NCBI GenBank assembly: GCA_963921795.1 | Contig: OY997658.1 | Location: 33,852,347-33,916,346 of the forward strand | Direction: 5' to 3' | Length of the DNA: 64,000 bases | Origin: Nannobrachium achirus | Taxonomy: Eukaryota > Chordata > Actinopteri > Myctophiformes > Myctophidae | Part shown: positions 48,057 to 58,429 of the stretch, piece by piece | Layout: each line of letters starts with the position of its first letter | Position numbering within the stretch: position 1 is the stretch's first letter | The notes under the pieces: model-generated | Database searches by the model: none | What the model saw: only the letters and a program-made list of their open reading frames with translations | What the model was told of the DNA's origin: nothing | Program-made: the position numbers and the translations under genes

Positions 48057-48298
48057 CACTGGTTAAAGCATTCAATAATCCTAGGCCTAAATGGGTTAAT
48101 CCTGCATGTATCAGAGATCAGACATGGCTCTATAATAGCCTCATCCTAGCCCCGTCAAAACCCCTCCTGTCACCGTGAATCACCTCCTGTGGGTAAAGGT
48201 ACACTCACGTCCCCCACTCGTGTTTCAGGACCCCCACCGGAGACGGGCAATGCACAAAGAAGGCCTGTTAGCTGCTCACCCCAGGGTGGGTGGAGTGT

Positions 48299-48319
48299 GG
48301 GGGGGGGGGGGGGGGGGGG
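48299..48319. repeat. 21-bp G homopolymer
   Basis: Twenty-one consecutive G on the plus strand after GGTGGAGTGT. It could form a G-quadruplex and is also a sequencing risk. Confidence 0.9.
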
Positions 48320-48382
48320 TCTGATGACTCCCGTATGTATGTGTCACACTCTCAAAAAAAATCCTCATCAAAACTGTACTTA

Positions 48383-48570
48383 GGTTGCACCCACACCAAA
48401 GTACCTATGAGAGTGGATTCCCAATTCCGCCAATGCATTTCAATGAGAATGGAGCGTTTTCATGCCAGTAGAGGATTTCTGCAAAAAAAAAAAAAACGCT
48501 CCATTCTCATTGAAATGCATTGGTGGAATGGGGAATCCACTCTCATAGGTGCTTTGGTGTGGGTGCAGCC
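48383..48570. mobile_element. PIF-Harbinger-type foldback MITE
   Basis: Begins GGTTGCACCCACACCAAAGT and ends TTTGGTGTGGGTGCAGCC. TTA is on both sides (48,380-48,382; 48,571-48,573). Same family as 33,034-33,379. Downstream (48,574-48,615) is the right end of a CAGTGGTGGAAA element. Confidence 0.75.
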
Positions 48571-49248
48571 TTACAGTACTTGAGTAAATGGAATTAGTTA
48601 CTTTTCACCACTGCACTTTCAGCATCTCTGTTAGCCCTTGCTGTATGTTCTGCATGTGAGAGATGGGACTCGCAAAATATATGAGCCTTGCATTTTGGCC
48701 TCTGTGGTCAAGTCTGACAGCGCTGTTATGCTGTAGTCTTCTCTTAAAGCTGGGCTGCCGTGATTATACTTATATAAAAAATTTACAGAAAGTGTTATCT
48801 GGCCACACCCACCAGTTCATTAGGTATGCCTGGTTGTCAGGTGGGTGGTGACCCTGAAGTTAGCCACACCCACAGATGTTGCTAGATGGTGAAAAGGGGA
48901 GGGGATGATATTATGATTTCATTAAATCTGTGTATTTCAATTGGGCCTTTTGACTCAAGAGGCTTTCAGTTTTCAGGAAGAAACCAAAAATACACAGGGA
49001 AGACATATTTGCATATTATAACCACACCTGGGGGTCTATTAGAGTAATGTTAACTCCATAGACACATACACAAAACAAAAAAAGTACAAATGGCACCACC
49101 ACCTTTAACAAACTAAACTCAGTGAAGCAACAAGACCAAGCAGGCAAGAAACCCAGGTCACTTTGTCTTTCAAGGGAACTCTGCTTTTAGGTCCACTTGA
49201 ATTTTGGTTTATTTCATAGAGCTCAGAGTTTAGATTTAGTTACCCAGG

Positions 49249-49433
49249 GGGTACCCGCTGGCCTACTGGTCCAGGCGCAAACTACTTAGGCACTGCCACA
49301 TAGGCATGCATGCCTGGTGGCGTCACAGGTTCGATTCCCGATCCAGACAACCTTTGCTGCATGTCACTCCCCGTCTCTCCCCCCATTTCCTGTCAGTCTA
49401 CTGTCCAATCAATAAAGGCAAAAAAAGATTTTG
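49249..49433 (+). mobile_element. tRNA-derived SINE
   Basis: A weak A box (CTGGCCTACTGGTCCAGG) is followed by a clear B box GGTTCGATTCC at 49,328. The body TGCTGCATGTCACTCC-CCGTCTCTCC and the tail TACTGTCCAATCAATAAAGG followed by an A-rich run match the layout of a common fish SINE. Confidence 0.7.
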
Positions 49434-49439
49434 TTACCC

Positions 49440-51180
49440 AGCCAAAATTATTTTTCCCTCTAAAGTCACTTGCGTTGGAAAAACCCCAATAATTTGTTAT
49501 TGAAAACCTGTGACTCATTTAAAAGTATCACACATTAACACATTCAACAAAAGGTGGACTGCAGGGAATACTTAACAGAATACTTCCACCTATAGGACGA
49601 GGCCATTAACTTTACTGTGGGAAACTAACTTGTCTTGTTAACCCGCCATAAAACAACACTGCAAAGCCAAAAACAGGGTGTTTTCCCCACAAGCTGAACT
49701 CAAGTTGTTTCTTATTTTGTATAGACATAAAAGTGTGGTTTCACTGCCTGACCAAGGCTTGAATCCTGCCATTTTCCACGATTTTACAAGCGAAAGTGAA
49801 TCATATTTGTTTTCGATGAGGTTTTCAACTGCGGTAAATATTAAAAGTCAGACTAATGAAAACAACTGGGAGAGTGCGCTGTGCCATCCCTGCCGGCTGC
49901 CGTATGCATAATCAATCAAACAGTCAACTCATCTGATTTTGGAAAAAAACACTGAAATGAAACAAATTTCCTCGATTTGATCTGTGGAAATTATGCCTTG
50001 CAGCAATGTAAACATTTACAGCAGGAACATATTATCTTCCCATACGCTCCTCAGGTGCTTGAATGCAGCCAGGTTTGGAAACCCAATAGCACAGTATTGA
50101 ACTGGAGATTCAGTCACTTAATGTTCATCTCTAATTTCAGAGCCAGCATTTGTATTACCAGTGATAATGTCATCAGTCACCACAGGCAATGCTTTCTGTG
50201 CTGACAGTGTGGCTACTGGCTACTGCTCCTCTACTGCCCCCCAGTGGACACTGGGGGGCAGGACATGTCAGGGCTGCTCTGAACTCAACTCAACTCCTCT
50301 CCTCTCCTGATGTCTCCTCTCTGTGCTCTGCTCTGGTCTTCCCTTCCCACCTCTCCACCTCTCCTCTGACAGAGGCGTGAATATGATGACGGCTTGTATC
50401 CACAACATGGACCAGTTCTCACCATCGTTATAGCTCTCATTTAGACAGGGCTGCTTTGTTTGTAGAGCACTAACCAACAGAACAAGCAGGCTTAGAGCCA
50501 ATTAACAGGCATGGTGAGCAAAGCACTGATTAGCTCACACGAAAGAGGAAAGAAATGTGTACAGTTTTTGTGGTTTTGAAAGAGGTTCATTTGGAATGGA
50601 TGCTTTTGATCATCAAAACCATGGTACAATAGGAAAGCTGAAAGCGTACTTCTCACACTATAACAATAAACGATACGTGCGTAAGTGTGTGGGTGTGTGT
50701 ACTGTATGTGTCAACTCTCCGTTAATCTTGGGCAATGTCTGTAAACACTAAAACACCCACACACAAGCCAAACTGAACTTGAAACTGAAATGTGCTTTGT
50801 TGTGTGCGCGCACCCCCCACACCCCTATATGAACGTGTGCGCGCGCACACAAACATACACACGTATAAGGGTAGGTGAGTGCAACAGATGGTACACATTG
50901 CTGCATCAAAAAGATAAGACAGTATTTCAGACACATGTGAATGGTTTTGGGTCCATCATATAAAACAGTGGAAGGAGTAAGCCATCACTAAAGTATTTAC
51001 GGGCAAACTATAGCCCTTTTTCCAGAGCGCTGCCGTGTAGCTGCGGTGTCACTGTGCCAAGCGGTGCTGCTTGACACCGATCTGAGGAATCGGTCTATAT
51101 TCTGGGATTGACAATTAACATATTAATTAAGCCACCAATCCTGGCATTCAAATCATTATGTAGAAATACTTGCAATTACT
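49440..51180. other. Unique sequence, nothing recognised
   Basis: No supported exon, RNA gene or element. A GC/AC tract lies at 50,835-50,860. Confidence 0.4.
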
Positions 51181-51184
51181 ATTT

Positions 51185-51935
51185 AACCTTGTCAGCAAGA
51201 TTGCTTTATTTGTCATTTGTTTTCCATCTGCAAGCAGCTTCGGGGGAAAGAAATTATTTATATCATAGTTAAAATAATAAAAAAAATAGTGCAATGAAAT
51301 ACTGTATCAATCTAAATAAATACATAAATCTTAAAAACTAGAAGAATTCATGTCATAAAAAACAAACATAACCAGATGAAAAAAAAAAACGGAATGAAAT
51401 TCATAGAGTTCATCTCATCTAATGCATAGTAACACAGTGCCCATCCTTTCCGTCCTGGCACTGATGCTCCTGTGTTATTTCCCCAAAGACAGAAGGAAGA
51501 ACAGGCTGTGAGAGGGGTGGGTAGTGTCCTTGATGATGTTAGTCATGTTATGCATGGTTGTTGTATCTGCCAGGGATGGCAGCGAGGTAAAAATGATTTT
51601 TAACAGCTCTTCTCCCGGTCCTGTTCAGTTGTTTTCTCTCCTTATAGCTGTGCTGTTACCAGGAGGTGAAACAGTAGGCGAGACAGTAATGGGAAGTTCA
51701 ACTCTCTTAAGCTGACGGAGGCGGTAGAGACGGTGTTGGGCCTTCTTTGTGATAGCAGTGGAGTTGCTACTCGGGGCCAGCTTTTGTATCAGCATTGGCA
51801 GAGCAGTCGTGCGTGAACTGAGGGACTGAGGAAATCCTGTGTTTGGGTGTTCACTCAAACGACTTTAGATGTGCCGACTCTGACTGCTTGACTCCTCTGT
51901 GTCAGGAAGTCCAGGATCCAATTACAGGTGCCAGT
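51185..51935 (-). pseudogene. L2/Rex1-type LINE remnant
   Basis: On the minus strand, translated fragments in shifting frames resemble the C-terminal part of L2/Rex1-type LINE reverse transcriptases: NWILDFLTQRSQAVRVGTS near 51,920, then ITKKAQHRLYRLRQLKRV near 51,740, then TNIIKDTTHPSHSLFFL near 51,540. The segment that should carry the catalytic Tyr-x-Asp-Asp motif is absent between the first two. A 3' AT-rich region ends near AATAAAG at about 51,205. Frameshifts, stops and an internal deletion mark it as dead. Family match is from recalled patterns; confirm by search. Confidence 0.55.
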
Positions 51936-51939
51936 ATCC

Positions 51940-53145
51940 ACATCTAACACCAACCAACTGCAGAGAACAGCTCAGCTGTCAGACCATAACTAACCACTAG
52001 GGGTCCTCATAATCTCATGCATAAATGGGAAATCTAATCAAATCATAATCACACAGTCACCTGATGTACTCTTGTGATTCAAACTAGCTCATTTCACCGG
52101 TTGGCAATGAACTGTAATGGGTCTGATGAGTCTTAAGATGTGAAATGCACACTGCTTTGAGTTTCTGTAAACAGTTTCAGACTTTGAAACAGAAAACATA
52201 GAAACCGGTATAATCCACTGAATTCAACATAAAAGTAATTTCTTTTATAAACAAATCCCAAGCCAAGTGTTCTTTTTTGTTGTTGTGAGGAACAGGTTTT
52301 CTCCCAAGCCCATCCATCTACACACTATCTCTGTGTGCTACAGGGAGCAGAGCTGTGGCAACCACTCAGTCAGAGTGGAAGCATTCTCTCGAGACAGAGT
52401 CATGATGGCTTACGCCACTGAAGGAAGAGGTACAGACCGAGTGGTTGTTCCCCTTTCTTTGACGATGGCTTGCCAGATTGGAGTGGAAGTGCTTTTTGCC
52501 TCAACTGGCCTCAGTGGAGTAAACTGGGACCAGGCCTTGACAGAGAATCACAAACAACCTCACTTCATTGCTTCCTCTAAATTACTGCACTGAGCCATGG
52601 CGTGAAAACCACTGGAGGAATGTTGTACCCAGGAATCAGAGGTATGATCTAGGAGGGCCATTTTAGAGTATAAACACCCAGTTACACAAAATGTATCTAT
52701 CACCATTATACGGTACTGTTCTGTTATGGCTCACAGTTATGGGTCACAGCAGTAGCTCAGTCCAGTATAGGTTACGGACCACAGTATAGTCTACTACAGT
52801 ACTTGGTATGATCGCAATGTATTCATTACGCTAGCATTTGGGCCCGCCTTCAAGATTCTACCCGGCTGGCACACAGCTTAGCGCCAGATCTTCCCATAGT
52901 AATACCTGGCAAGTACTAGTTGAAGCCTACACGGTTGCTGTTCGTACCCTGTAGATTTAGCATCAGCGTTTTTCTGCCATCCTGATTGCTTGTTCTTTGT
53001 TCATTTTCCGGACCCAGCTCGCTGCAGTGTCACTCCTGGCCTGCCTCACCTCGTCTGGATTGTTTGTTTGGCTTCCGACCACCTGCTTGGACTCTGACTA
53101 CTCCCTTGGAAATTCCCATCTTCCCCTACATAAGTATGGTTTATA
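51940..53145. other. Unique sequence, nothing recognised
   Basis: A 108-codon plus-strand frame at 52,267-52,593 has no recognisable features or splice context. No element ends seen. Confidence 0.4.
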
Positions 53146-53147
53146 TT

Positions 53148-53467
53148 ATATTAAGGGTGCAATACGCATGTATTCGTATTGAATCCTTCAATACGAGGGT
53201 GTACCGAACCGAATGACCCTGTACCGAACAATAAAATGCAATACCACTCCACATCCACATTCCCCTGGAACCCCCTCAAGGACCCCTAGGGGTCCGCAGA
53301 GCCCACTTAGAGAACCACTACCTTAGAGGTACCGTACCGTATTGTTGTAAGTTAAAACCAAAAAATATGTCGTTATAAAAATACATTTATAAATCAAGGA
53401 CATTTCTGTATATTTTTTGTATCGAAAACCGTGACACCAAAATATCGTAAACCGTTGAACCCTTAGT
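53148..53467. mobile_element. MITE with TTAAGGGT ends and a nested hAT fragment
   Basis: The left end TTAAGGGTGCAATACGCATG and right end ACCGTTGAACCCTTAG are imperfect inverted repeats. A fragment at about 53,258-53,325 (GGACCCCTAGGGGTCCGCAG to AGAGAACCACTA) is the right part of a CAGTGGTTCTCAA-type hAT. Confidence 0.5.
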
Positions 53468-53561
53468 ATTCATGTAGATGTATATACTGTACTGTATATA
53501 TCCATGCGACACATTGTGAACTTATATATCGGCTATTTTCAAATGGCTGAAATGTATATGT

Positions 53562-54208
53562 CATAGTATATAAGAGAAACAGCACATTCGAGACGCGGAG
53601 CACTCGAGATGCGGCACGGGGCGGAGCAAGCGGTCGCCACAACAACGTACTCCAGGCGGTGCGCCGCTCTATTGTCCACGACACTGCGAGCGGCTACCGA
53701 AGCCCCCCTGTATCCACGAAGCCCAAACGAGTTACGAGGCCCCCCTGGGTCCACGAAGCCCCAAGCGGCGCGAAGGCCAGCGGACCTTGGTCCTGCTCTT
53801 CGCCCCCGAGCGCCGCAGGCGCGAGTGGCCGCGAAGAGCGGGCCAGGGCCGCGCGGCCGGCGGAGCGCCGCGCGAGTTACGAAGCCGTGGTGAATGCAAT
53901 CGTTATATTTATGCCCAGGCCGTAAGGCCTGGGCAAGCGCACGTTAAACGCCCTGTCCAAGTGACTACAATGGAGCTAATGGCTAGGCTAGGCTAGGCTA
54001 GGCTAGGCTAGGCTAGGCTAGGCTAGGCTAGGCTAGGCTAGTAAATAAAGAGTAAACACTTCCGGTCTGCGGCGAGTTCAAAGCGTGACGTAACTCTCTT
54101 ATCCAGTGGCTGACGTCGCCATCTGGTGGTGATTAGTGTGTGGTGAACGTCAAAACGAGTGCTCCTTGACAACTTTTACTGGTTTCTTGAACATACTGTA
54201 ACATATAT
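53562..54208. mobile_element. GC-rich insertion inside a CAGTGGTGGAAA-family MITE
   Basis: Flanking sequence on each side (CAAATGGCTGAAATGTATAT; AGGGCTGAAGTCGTTAATGT) is contiguous in the 44,009 copy, so 53,562-54,208 looks inserted. It is CpG-rich to about 53,900 and has a hairpin GCCCAGGCCGTAAGGCCTGG-GC at 53,911-53,932 and a (TAGGC)n run. A Helitron-like origin is possible from the hairpin, but I see no CTRR end. Confidence 0.45.
53981..54041. repeat. (TAGGC)n pentanucleotide repeat
   Basis: Twelve near-perfect units of GGCTA. It is not the vertebrate telomere hexamer. Confidence 0.95.
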
Positions 54209-54221
54209 ATTGTAGGGCTGA

Positions 54222-54456
54222 AGTCGTTAATGTATGTTTTGTGATAATAAACACAGTTACTAGTTACTAGTTGCAAAGTAAAGGCTAACTTAAGTTTTCA
54301 AATAAATGTAGTGGAGTAAAAGTACAATGTTACAATCCGAGATGTAGTGGAGTTGAAGTAAAAGTATTGGAAATTGGAAATACTCAGGTAAAGTACAAAT
54401 ACCTCAGAATTGTACTTAAGTAAATGTACTGAGTTACTTGTCTTTCCACCACTGTT
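54222..54456. mobile_element. Right part of a CAGTGGTGGAAA-family hAT-like MITE
   Basis: From GTTAATGTATGTTTTGTGAT to the end CTTTCCACCACTG at 54,456 it follows the 44,009-44,486 copy closely. Confidence 0.7.
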
Positions 54457-54592
54457 AGTTTCACTTTCACTTCAGTGACCCCCAAAATAAACATATTTGA
54501 ACTGGGGGCCCCCCACCCTGCACAAGCACTTGGAATTGTAGGAGTTGGCATTACATTTAGTTTGACATGATCTATTCCATTGTGAAAATAGC

Positions 54593-54642
54593 CGATCTAC
54601 ATGCTCACAACGCCTCTGCGAGGCGTTGTGAGCATGTAGATC
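54593..54642. repeat. Dispersed palindromic hairpin with matched substitution
   Basis: Perfect 23-bp arms: GATCTACATGCTCACAACGC on the left and GCGTTGTGAGCATGTAGATC on the right. CATGC replaces CAAGC, with GCATG opposite. The outer ATAGC segment is present only on the left; on the right it is replaced by CAGTGGTGG. Confidence 0.88.
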
Positions 54643-54914
54643 AGTGGTGGAAAATGTTCACAATTTCTGCCTCTAATATGAACAAAGGTACTAAAAAGGT
54701 CTTCAAAGTCACTTTATAAATGTGCAGATACCCTGTATACACTTATACTGTATGTTGGTCTGTTACAGTTGAGTGAGAAAACAATGTTAACATTTATCTA
54801 AACATTTGGGGACCCCCCCCAAATAATTTTGGGACCCCCCTGGGGGTCCCGACCCGACCCACAGGTTGAGAACGTATAGGTTCCGAACGGAACCATGTTT
54901 ATTTAATACCGGAG

Positions 54915-55078
54915 GACAAGGTCCCCCATTGGGATAACAGCGCCATCTGGCGCTGCAACAGAGTAAAACTCATAAGCTCCCGTACGAGAAATATCATTTG
55001 TCGGTAGGGCTGTCAATCACAAACGAGGGCACCGCCCCCGAGTGTATATAAGCCCTGCGGGCTATCATAACTTCCTCT
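54915..55078. repeat. DIRS inverted terminal repeat, 3' side
   Basis: These 164 bp are an exact reverse complement of 61,304-61,467 by eye. The outer 44 bp (54,871-54,914) and the corresponding outer bases at the 5' end differ, as is usual in DIRS elements. Confidence 0.93.
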
Positions 55079-55127
55079 AAAGCCGCACCTCTGCGCCCGC
55101 AACTAGCGAACCGAGGGGCTTTATTCT

Positions 55128-55220
55128 GGGGGACCTTGTCCTCCGGTATTAAATAAACATGGTTCCGTTCGGAACCTATACGTTTATTGTCATACCTCCA
55201 GACAAGGTCCCCCATTGGGA
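55128..55220. repeat. DIRS internal complementary region
   Basis: The first 57 bp (55,128-55,184) are the exact complement of the 54,871-54,927 end. The following 36 bp (55,185-55,220) complement the right end at about 61,450-61,485. The two meet at TATAC-GTT-TATTG. This is the template thought to join the ends during formation of the circular DIRS DNA. Confidence 0.93.
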
Positions 55221-55522
55221 CTCATACACTCCCCGAGAAGCCATGAACCGACAAGACTGTCGTTCACACCGACCACACCCGGAAGGAGGTCCCGTCAACC
55301 GACGTGACCCCTTTCAAGACTGATCCGACCCAGGCCCACAGGGCCTGGGCGTGTTTAGACAGAAAAGAGACCCTGACAGACCGAGGCCTGCCATATGCAC
55401 TAAGGGCAGACACAGGTCCGCCTTATAATACTACAGTAATATAAGGGAAAGACTCAGGGTCCCCCCCCAGGTATCCTAGAGACAGTAGCAAGCTGTCCCA
55501 GGAAGGGGAGAGAGCCGCCCCA

Positions 55523-56584
55523 CTACATAGTAGGCGGGGCAGCAGCACCTAGAACCGTATGCGCCATAGCAGAAGGCGCAACGTCCAGGTGATAGTAGGT
55601 CGCAAAGGTGGACGGCGAAGACCAATTCGCCGCCGCACAAATCTCCTCAATGGAGACACCTTTGGACAAAACCCTAGAGGTAGACACACCCCTAGTACTG
55701 TGGGCCTTAAGTGCTTCCGGCACTTCAGACCCAGCCCGGGTGTAAGCCAACCTAACAGCATCCACAATCCATCTCGACAGAGTGGGTTTGGACACCGCTT
55801 TTCGCTGACGGGCATTCATGACCACGAAAAGCTGAGAAGTAGACCTGCTGTCCACCGTCTTGTCACAGTAGGCCTTCAGGGCCCTAACTGGACAAAGACA
55901 ATGAAGACGCCTATCCTCCTCCGATGCAAACGGAGGAGGATGGAAAGCCGTCAAACAACAGGTTCCTTCTGGACCATTCGGTTCTTAGGAATAAAACTCA
56001 ATTGAGGTTTAAGAAGAACCCTGGAGTCATTATTGAGAAACCTCATACAATCAGGGCTCACAGAGAGCGCATGAAGGTCGCTCACACGCTTAGCCGTAGA
56101 CAAGGCAAGCAAAAGAGCTGTCTTGAAACTTAAATGTTTCAAAGAGGTCCTCCCAATCGGTTCACAGGGTGCCTTGCAAAGGCCCTCAAGAACCACTTGT
56201 AGATCCCAAGCAGGGAACAAAAATCTAGTCACAGGTCTTAAAACGGTCGACACCGTGTATGAACTTGACCACCTCAGGGAATTTAGAAAGGCCCATGCCT
56301 GACACCCCCAGGTGACAGGCATCAAAAGCCGCTAAATAACCCCTAAGCGTAGAGAACGCCAGACCAAGGTCCAGGCGGTCCCGCAAGAAAACTAACGCCT
56401 TCTGGGCTGGAGCCAAGTGAGCCACCACAGGTGGCTCCTGTAGCTCACACCAGTCCAAGAAAACATTCCACCTTCCATCATATACCACCCTAGTGGAGGG
56501 GGCTTTAGCACTCTGAAAAGTAGCTACAACCGCCGTTGAGAAGCCTGCGGCTAGCAGGTTCTCCCTCTCACAGGCCAAAACCAC
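55523..56584 (-). pseudogene. DIRS tyrosine recombinase, frameshifted
   Basis: Three overlapping minus-strand frames together cover a recombinase. The N-terminal core-binding part is in 56,584-56,225 (APSTRVVYDGRWNVFLDWC). The start of the catalytic domain is in 56,325-55,951, with the first catalytic Arg in STAKRVSDLHALS. The C-terminal part is in 55,954-55,523, with His and Arg in KAHSTRGVS, Trp in AANWSS and the likely nucleophilic Tyr in FATYYHLD. All parts of the Arg-His-Arg-Tyr set are visible, but frame changes near 56,240 and 55,970 break the protein. Its family role is to integrate the circular DNA. The N-terminal frame overlaps the end of the RNase H frame by 34 bp. Confidence 0.8.
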
Positions 56585-57594
56585 AGGTCTAGGGCCTGGG
56601 GGTCGGGATGGAAGATATCGTCCCCCGCCTGGCGCAGCAGGTCCCTATGCGAGGGGAGCTGCCAGGGGGACCGGTAGAGCAGTGGGGTGATCAGAGACCT
56701 CCACACTCCCCTGGACGGTGCCAAGAGAAGAACCTCCAGGTTGGAACTCCTGATCCTCTCCAGTGTGGGAAGGATCAGTTCCAGCGGTTGGAACGCATAG
56801 AGACGGCCTTCCGGCCACTCGTGTGCTAACGCATCCACCCCCAGAGGCGAAGGTCCCCTCACTGAGAAGTAGAGGGGGCACTTCGCGTTCTCCTGGGAAG
56901 CAAAGAGATCGAACCGAGGTTGACCGAACCTGGAGAAGATCTGTCTCACCACCGCATGGTGGAGAGACCAATCCTCGTAGCGAGGCTCCCCCCTGGACAA
57001 CAGATCGGCGCCGCCGTTCTGAAGGCCTGGAACATGGGAGGCTCTAAAGGACCTCAGGCGCGGTACGCACCAGAGAGTCATCTCGCGCGCCAGCTGATCC
57101 AGCGTGCGCGAGGAGAGGCCGCCTTGCTTGTTGAGAAAGTACAAGGCTGCCATGTCGTCCGTCCTGACCAGGACATGACAACCCCGGAGAAACGGTTCGA
57201 AATACTTGAGAGCCAAGTAGATCGCCATTAACTCCAGATAACTGAAGTGGTACTCCAACGTGGCCGGGGTCCACAGACCCCTGGCTGAGCGCCCCTCGTG
57301 GGTGGCGTCCCAGCCCGAGCGGCTGGCGTCTGTGGTGATCACCTTGCGTGACACCACCACGCCTATGGAGACTCCACTCATTAACAACGCCTGGTCCCGC
57401 CATGGGACCAGCGCGTCCATGCAGGCCTGGCTGACCACCACTTCCCTGCACCCTTGCAGGGGAGGAATCCTGAGCGTCAGTGTCCACCGCCAGAACGGTC
57501 TCATATGAAACCTGCCCAGGCGAAGAAGTTGCACCGCTGAAGCCATCAGCCCTGCCAACTTCATACACTCCTTGTAACTGACCACTTGGTCCAA
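56551..57594 (-). CDS. DIRS RNase H domain and C-terminal extension
   Basis: An open frame of 347 codons. RNase H motifs with acidic residues at about positions 89 (ITTDASRSGWDA), 121 (YLELMAIYLAL), 146 (LVRTDDMAALYFL) and 197 (NGGADLLSRG) are in the expected order and spacing, so the nuclease core looks intact. The family role is degradation of the RNA strand in RNA-DNA hybrids during reverse transcription. The first Met is arbitrary: upstream codons (ELDQVVSYKEC) should continue from the RT, but the RT fragment upstream is in a different frame, with a shift near 57,595. The frame ends within WFWPVRGRTC, overlapping the recombinase. Confidence 0.8.
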   Translation of the reverse strand: MDQVVSYKECMKLAGLMASAVQLLRLGRFHMRPFWRWTLTLRIPPLQGCREVVVSQACMDALVPWRDQALLMSGVSIGVVVSRKVITTDASRSGWDATHEGRSARGLWTPATLEYHFSYLELMAIYLALKYFEPFLRGCHVLVRTDDMAALYFLNKQGGLSSRTLDQLAREMTLWCVPRLRSFRASHVPGLQNGGADLLSRGEPRYEDWSLHHAVVRQIFSRFGQPRFDLFASQENAKCPLYFSVRGPSPLGVDALAHEWPEGRLYAFQPLELILPTLERIRSSNLEVLLLAPSRGVWRSLITPLLYRSPWQLPSHRDLLRQAGDDIFHPDPQALDLWFWPVRGRTC

Positions 57595-57925
57595 TTCGAA
57601 AGGAGCGAAGACACGTCAGGAACCTGTCCACCCCCTCCAGAGAGAGGCGGGTAGACATCGTGGTCGAATCCAGAGGTATCCCCAAGAAGGAGATCTGCTG
57701 GGAGGGCGTCAACATACTTTTGCCAAAAAGACGTTGAAAACCCAAGGCCTTCAGGTGGGCCAACACCAAGTTGGTGTGATATCCCTAATCCAGAAGGGAT
57801 GCAGCCCCCCCCCCCCCCCTTTTTTCCGAACCAGGAAAAATTCGAGTCCAGAAACCAAGCTGGTTCAGGTCTCGTAAGAGCTCTACTACAGCACCATTGC
57901 ATAGTACCGAGCTTATTTCCTCACT
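57595..57925 (-). pseudogene. DIRS reverse transcriptase, internally deleted
   Basis: Two RT ends are recognisable. An N-terminal piece at about 57,925-57,826 reads EISSVLCNGAVVELLRDL and continues to a GFWTRIF-like strand. A C-terminal piece at about 57,769-57,600 includes LKALGFQRLFGKSMLTPSQ and FLGIPLDSTT. The palm core, including the catalytic Tyr-x-Asp-Asp motif, is missing. The junction lies at or beside a C run at 57,805-57,819. A separate frameshift near 57,595 divides RT from RNase H. This copy therefore has no active polymerase. Confidence 0.75.
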
Positions 57926-58077
57926 TAGAGCCCCTGCTTACAAGCGCGAGCTCGAGTGTAATTACCCCAGCTGGAAGCGGGGGTGGTTCAAGAAATGCAA
58001 TCTAAGGCCACGTGTTACTGACGTAACACCCATAGCTCGGATTGCACAGTCTCCAATGTTTATCAGAATACCATCAA

Positions 58078-58120
58078 GGGTATTAAATAAACAAGGGTTC
58101 CGTTCGGAACCTAACCGTTT
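58078..58120. repeat. Second copy of a DIRS end-like sequence
   Basis: GGTATTAAATAAACA followed by GGTTCCGTTCGGAACCTA matches the junction-side half of the internal complementary region (55,143-55,187) with few differences. It is followed by nested inverted repeats (AACCTAACCGTTT with AAACCGTTAGGTT) to about 58,169. Its role here is unknown. Confidence 0.6.
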
Positions 58121-58429
58121 CACACAACGTGCTAACGTGCTGTGAAACGAGGGAGAAACCGTTAGGTTGCACGGGGGAGAAGGAACGTTGGGGATTAGCA
58201 CTTCCGTATCCGGGAAGCTCCCCTCCTTATCCGGTGACGGCCGCGCCAACGGACGTGACGTCAACATGTTGAACGGTGGTGGAAAGAGAAACAGAAAGAG
58301 CATTCTGCGAAATACGGTTCGTTACGTAAAAACATTTACCCCAGCACGGGGAAGAACGTGTAAACGTTTAAACCAGATCTGAGGCCTTTAATAGTTCCTT
58401 GCAGGGAAAATTAGGCCAACTCATAATCC

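Larger units (their letters stand above)
47598..48110. mobile_element. Composite hAT-derived block with two hairpins
   Basis: Contains a hAT-type end (TGTTCTCAAACCTTTTCATG at 47,811), GGACCCCC phrases and interior sequence also found in 16,393-17,113 and 31,820-32,296. Two dispersed hairpins lie inside. Boundaries are approximate. Confidence 0.5.

Noticed and set aside
53981..54041. Telomere-type repeat
   Set aside because: The unit is the pentamer GGCTA, not TTAGGG.
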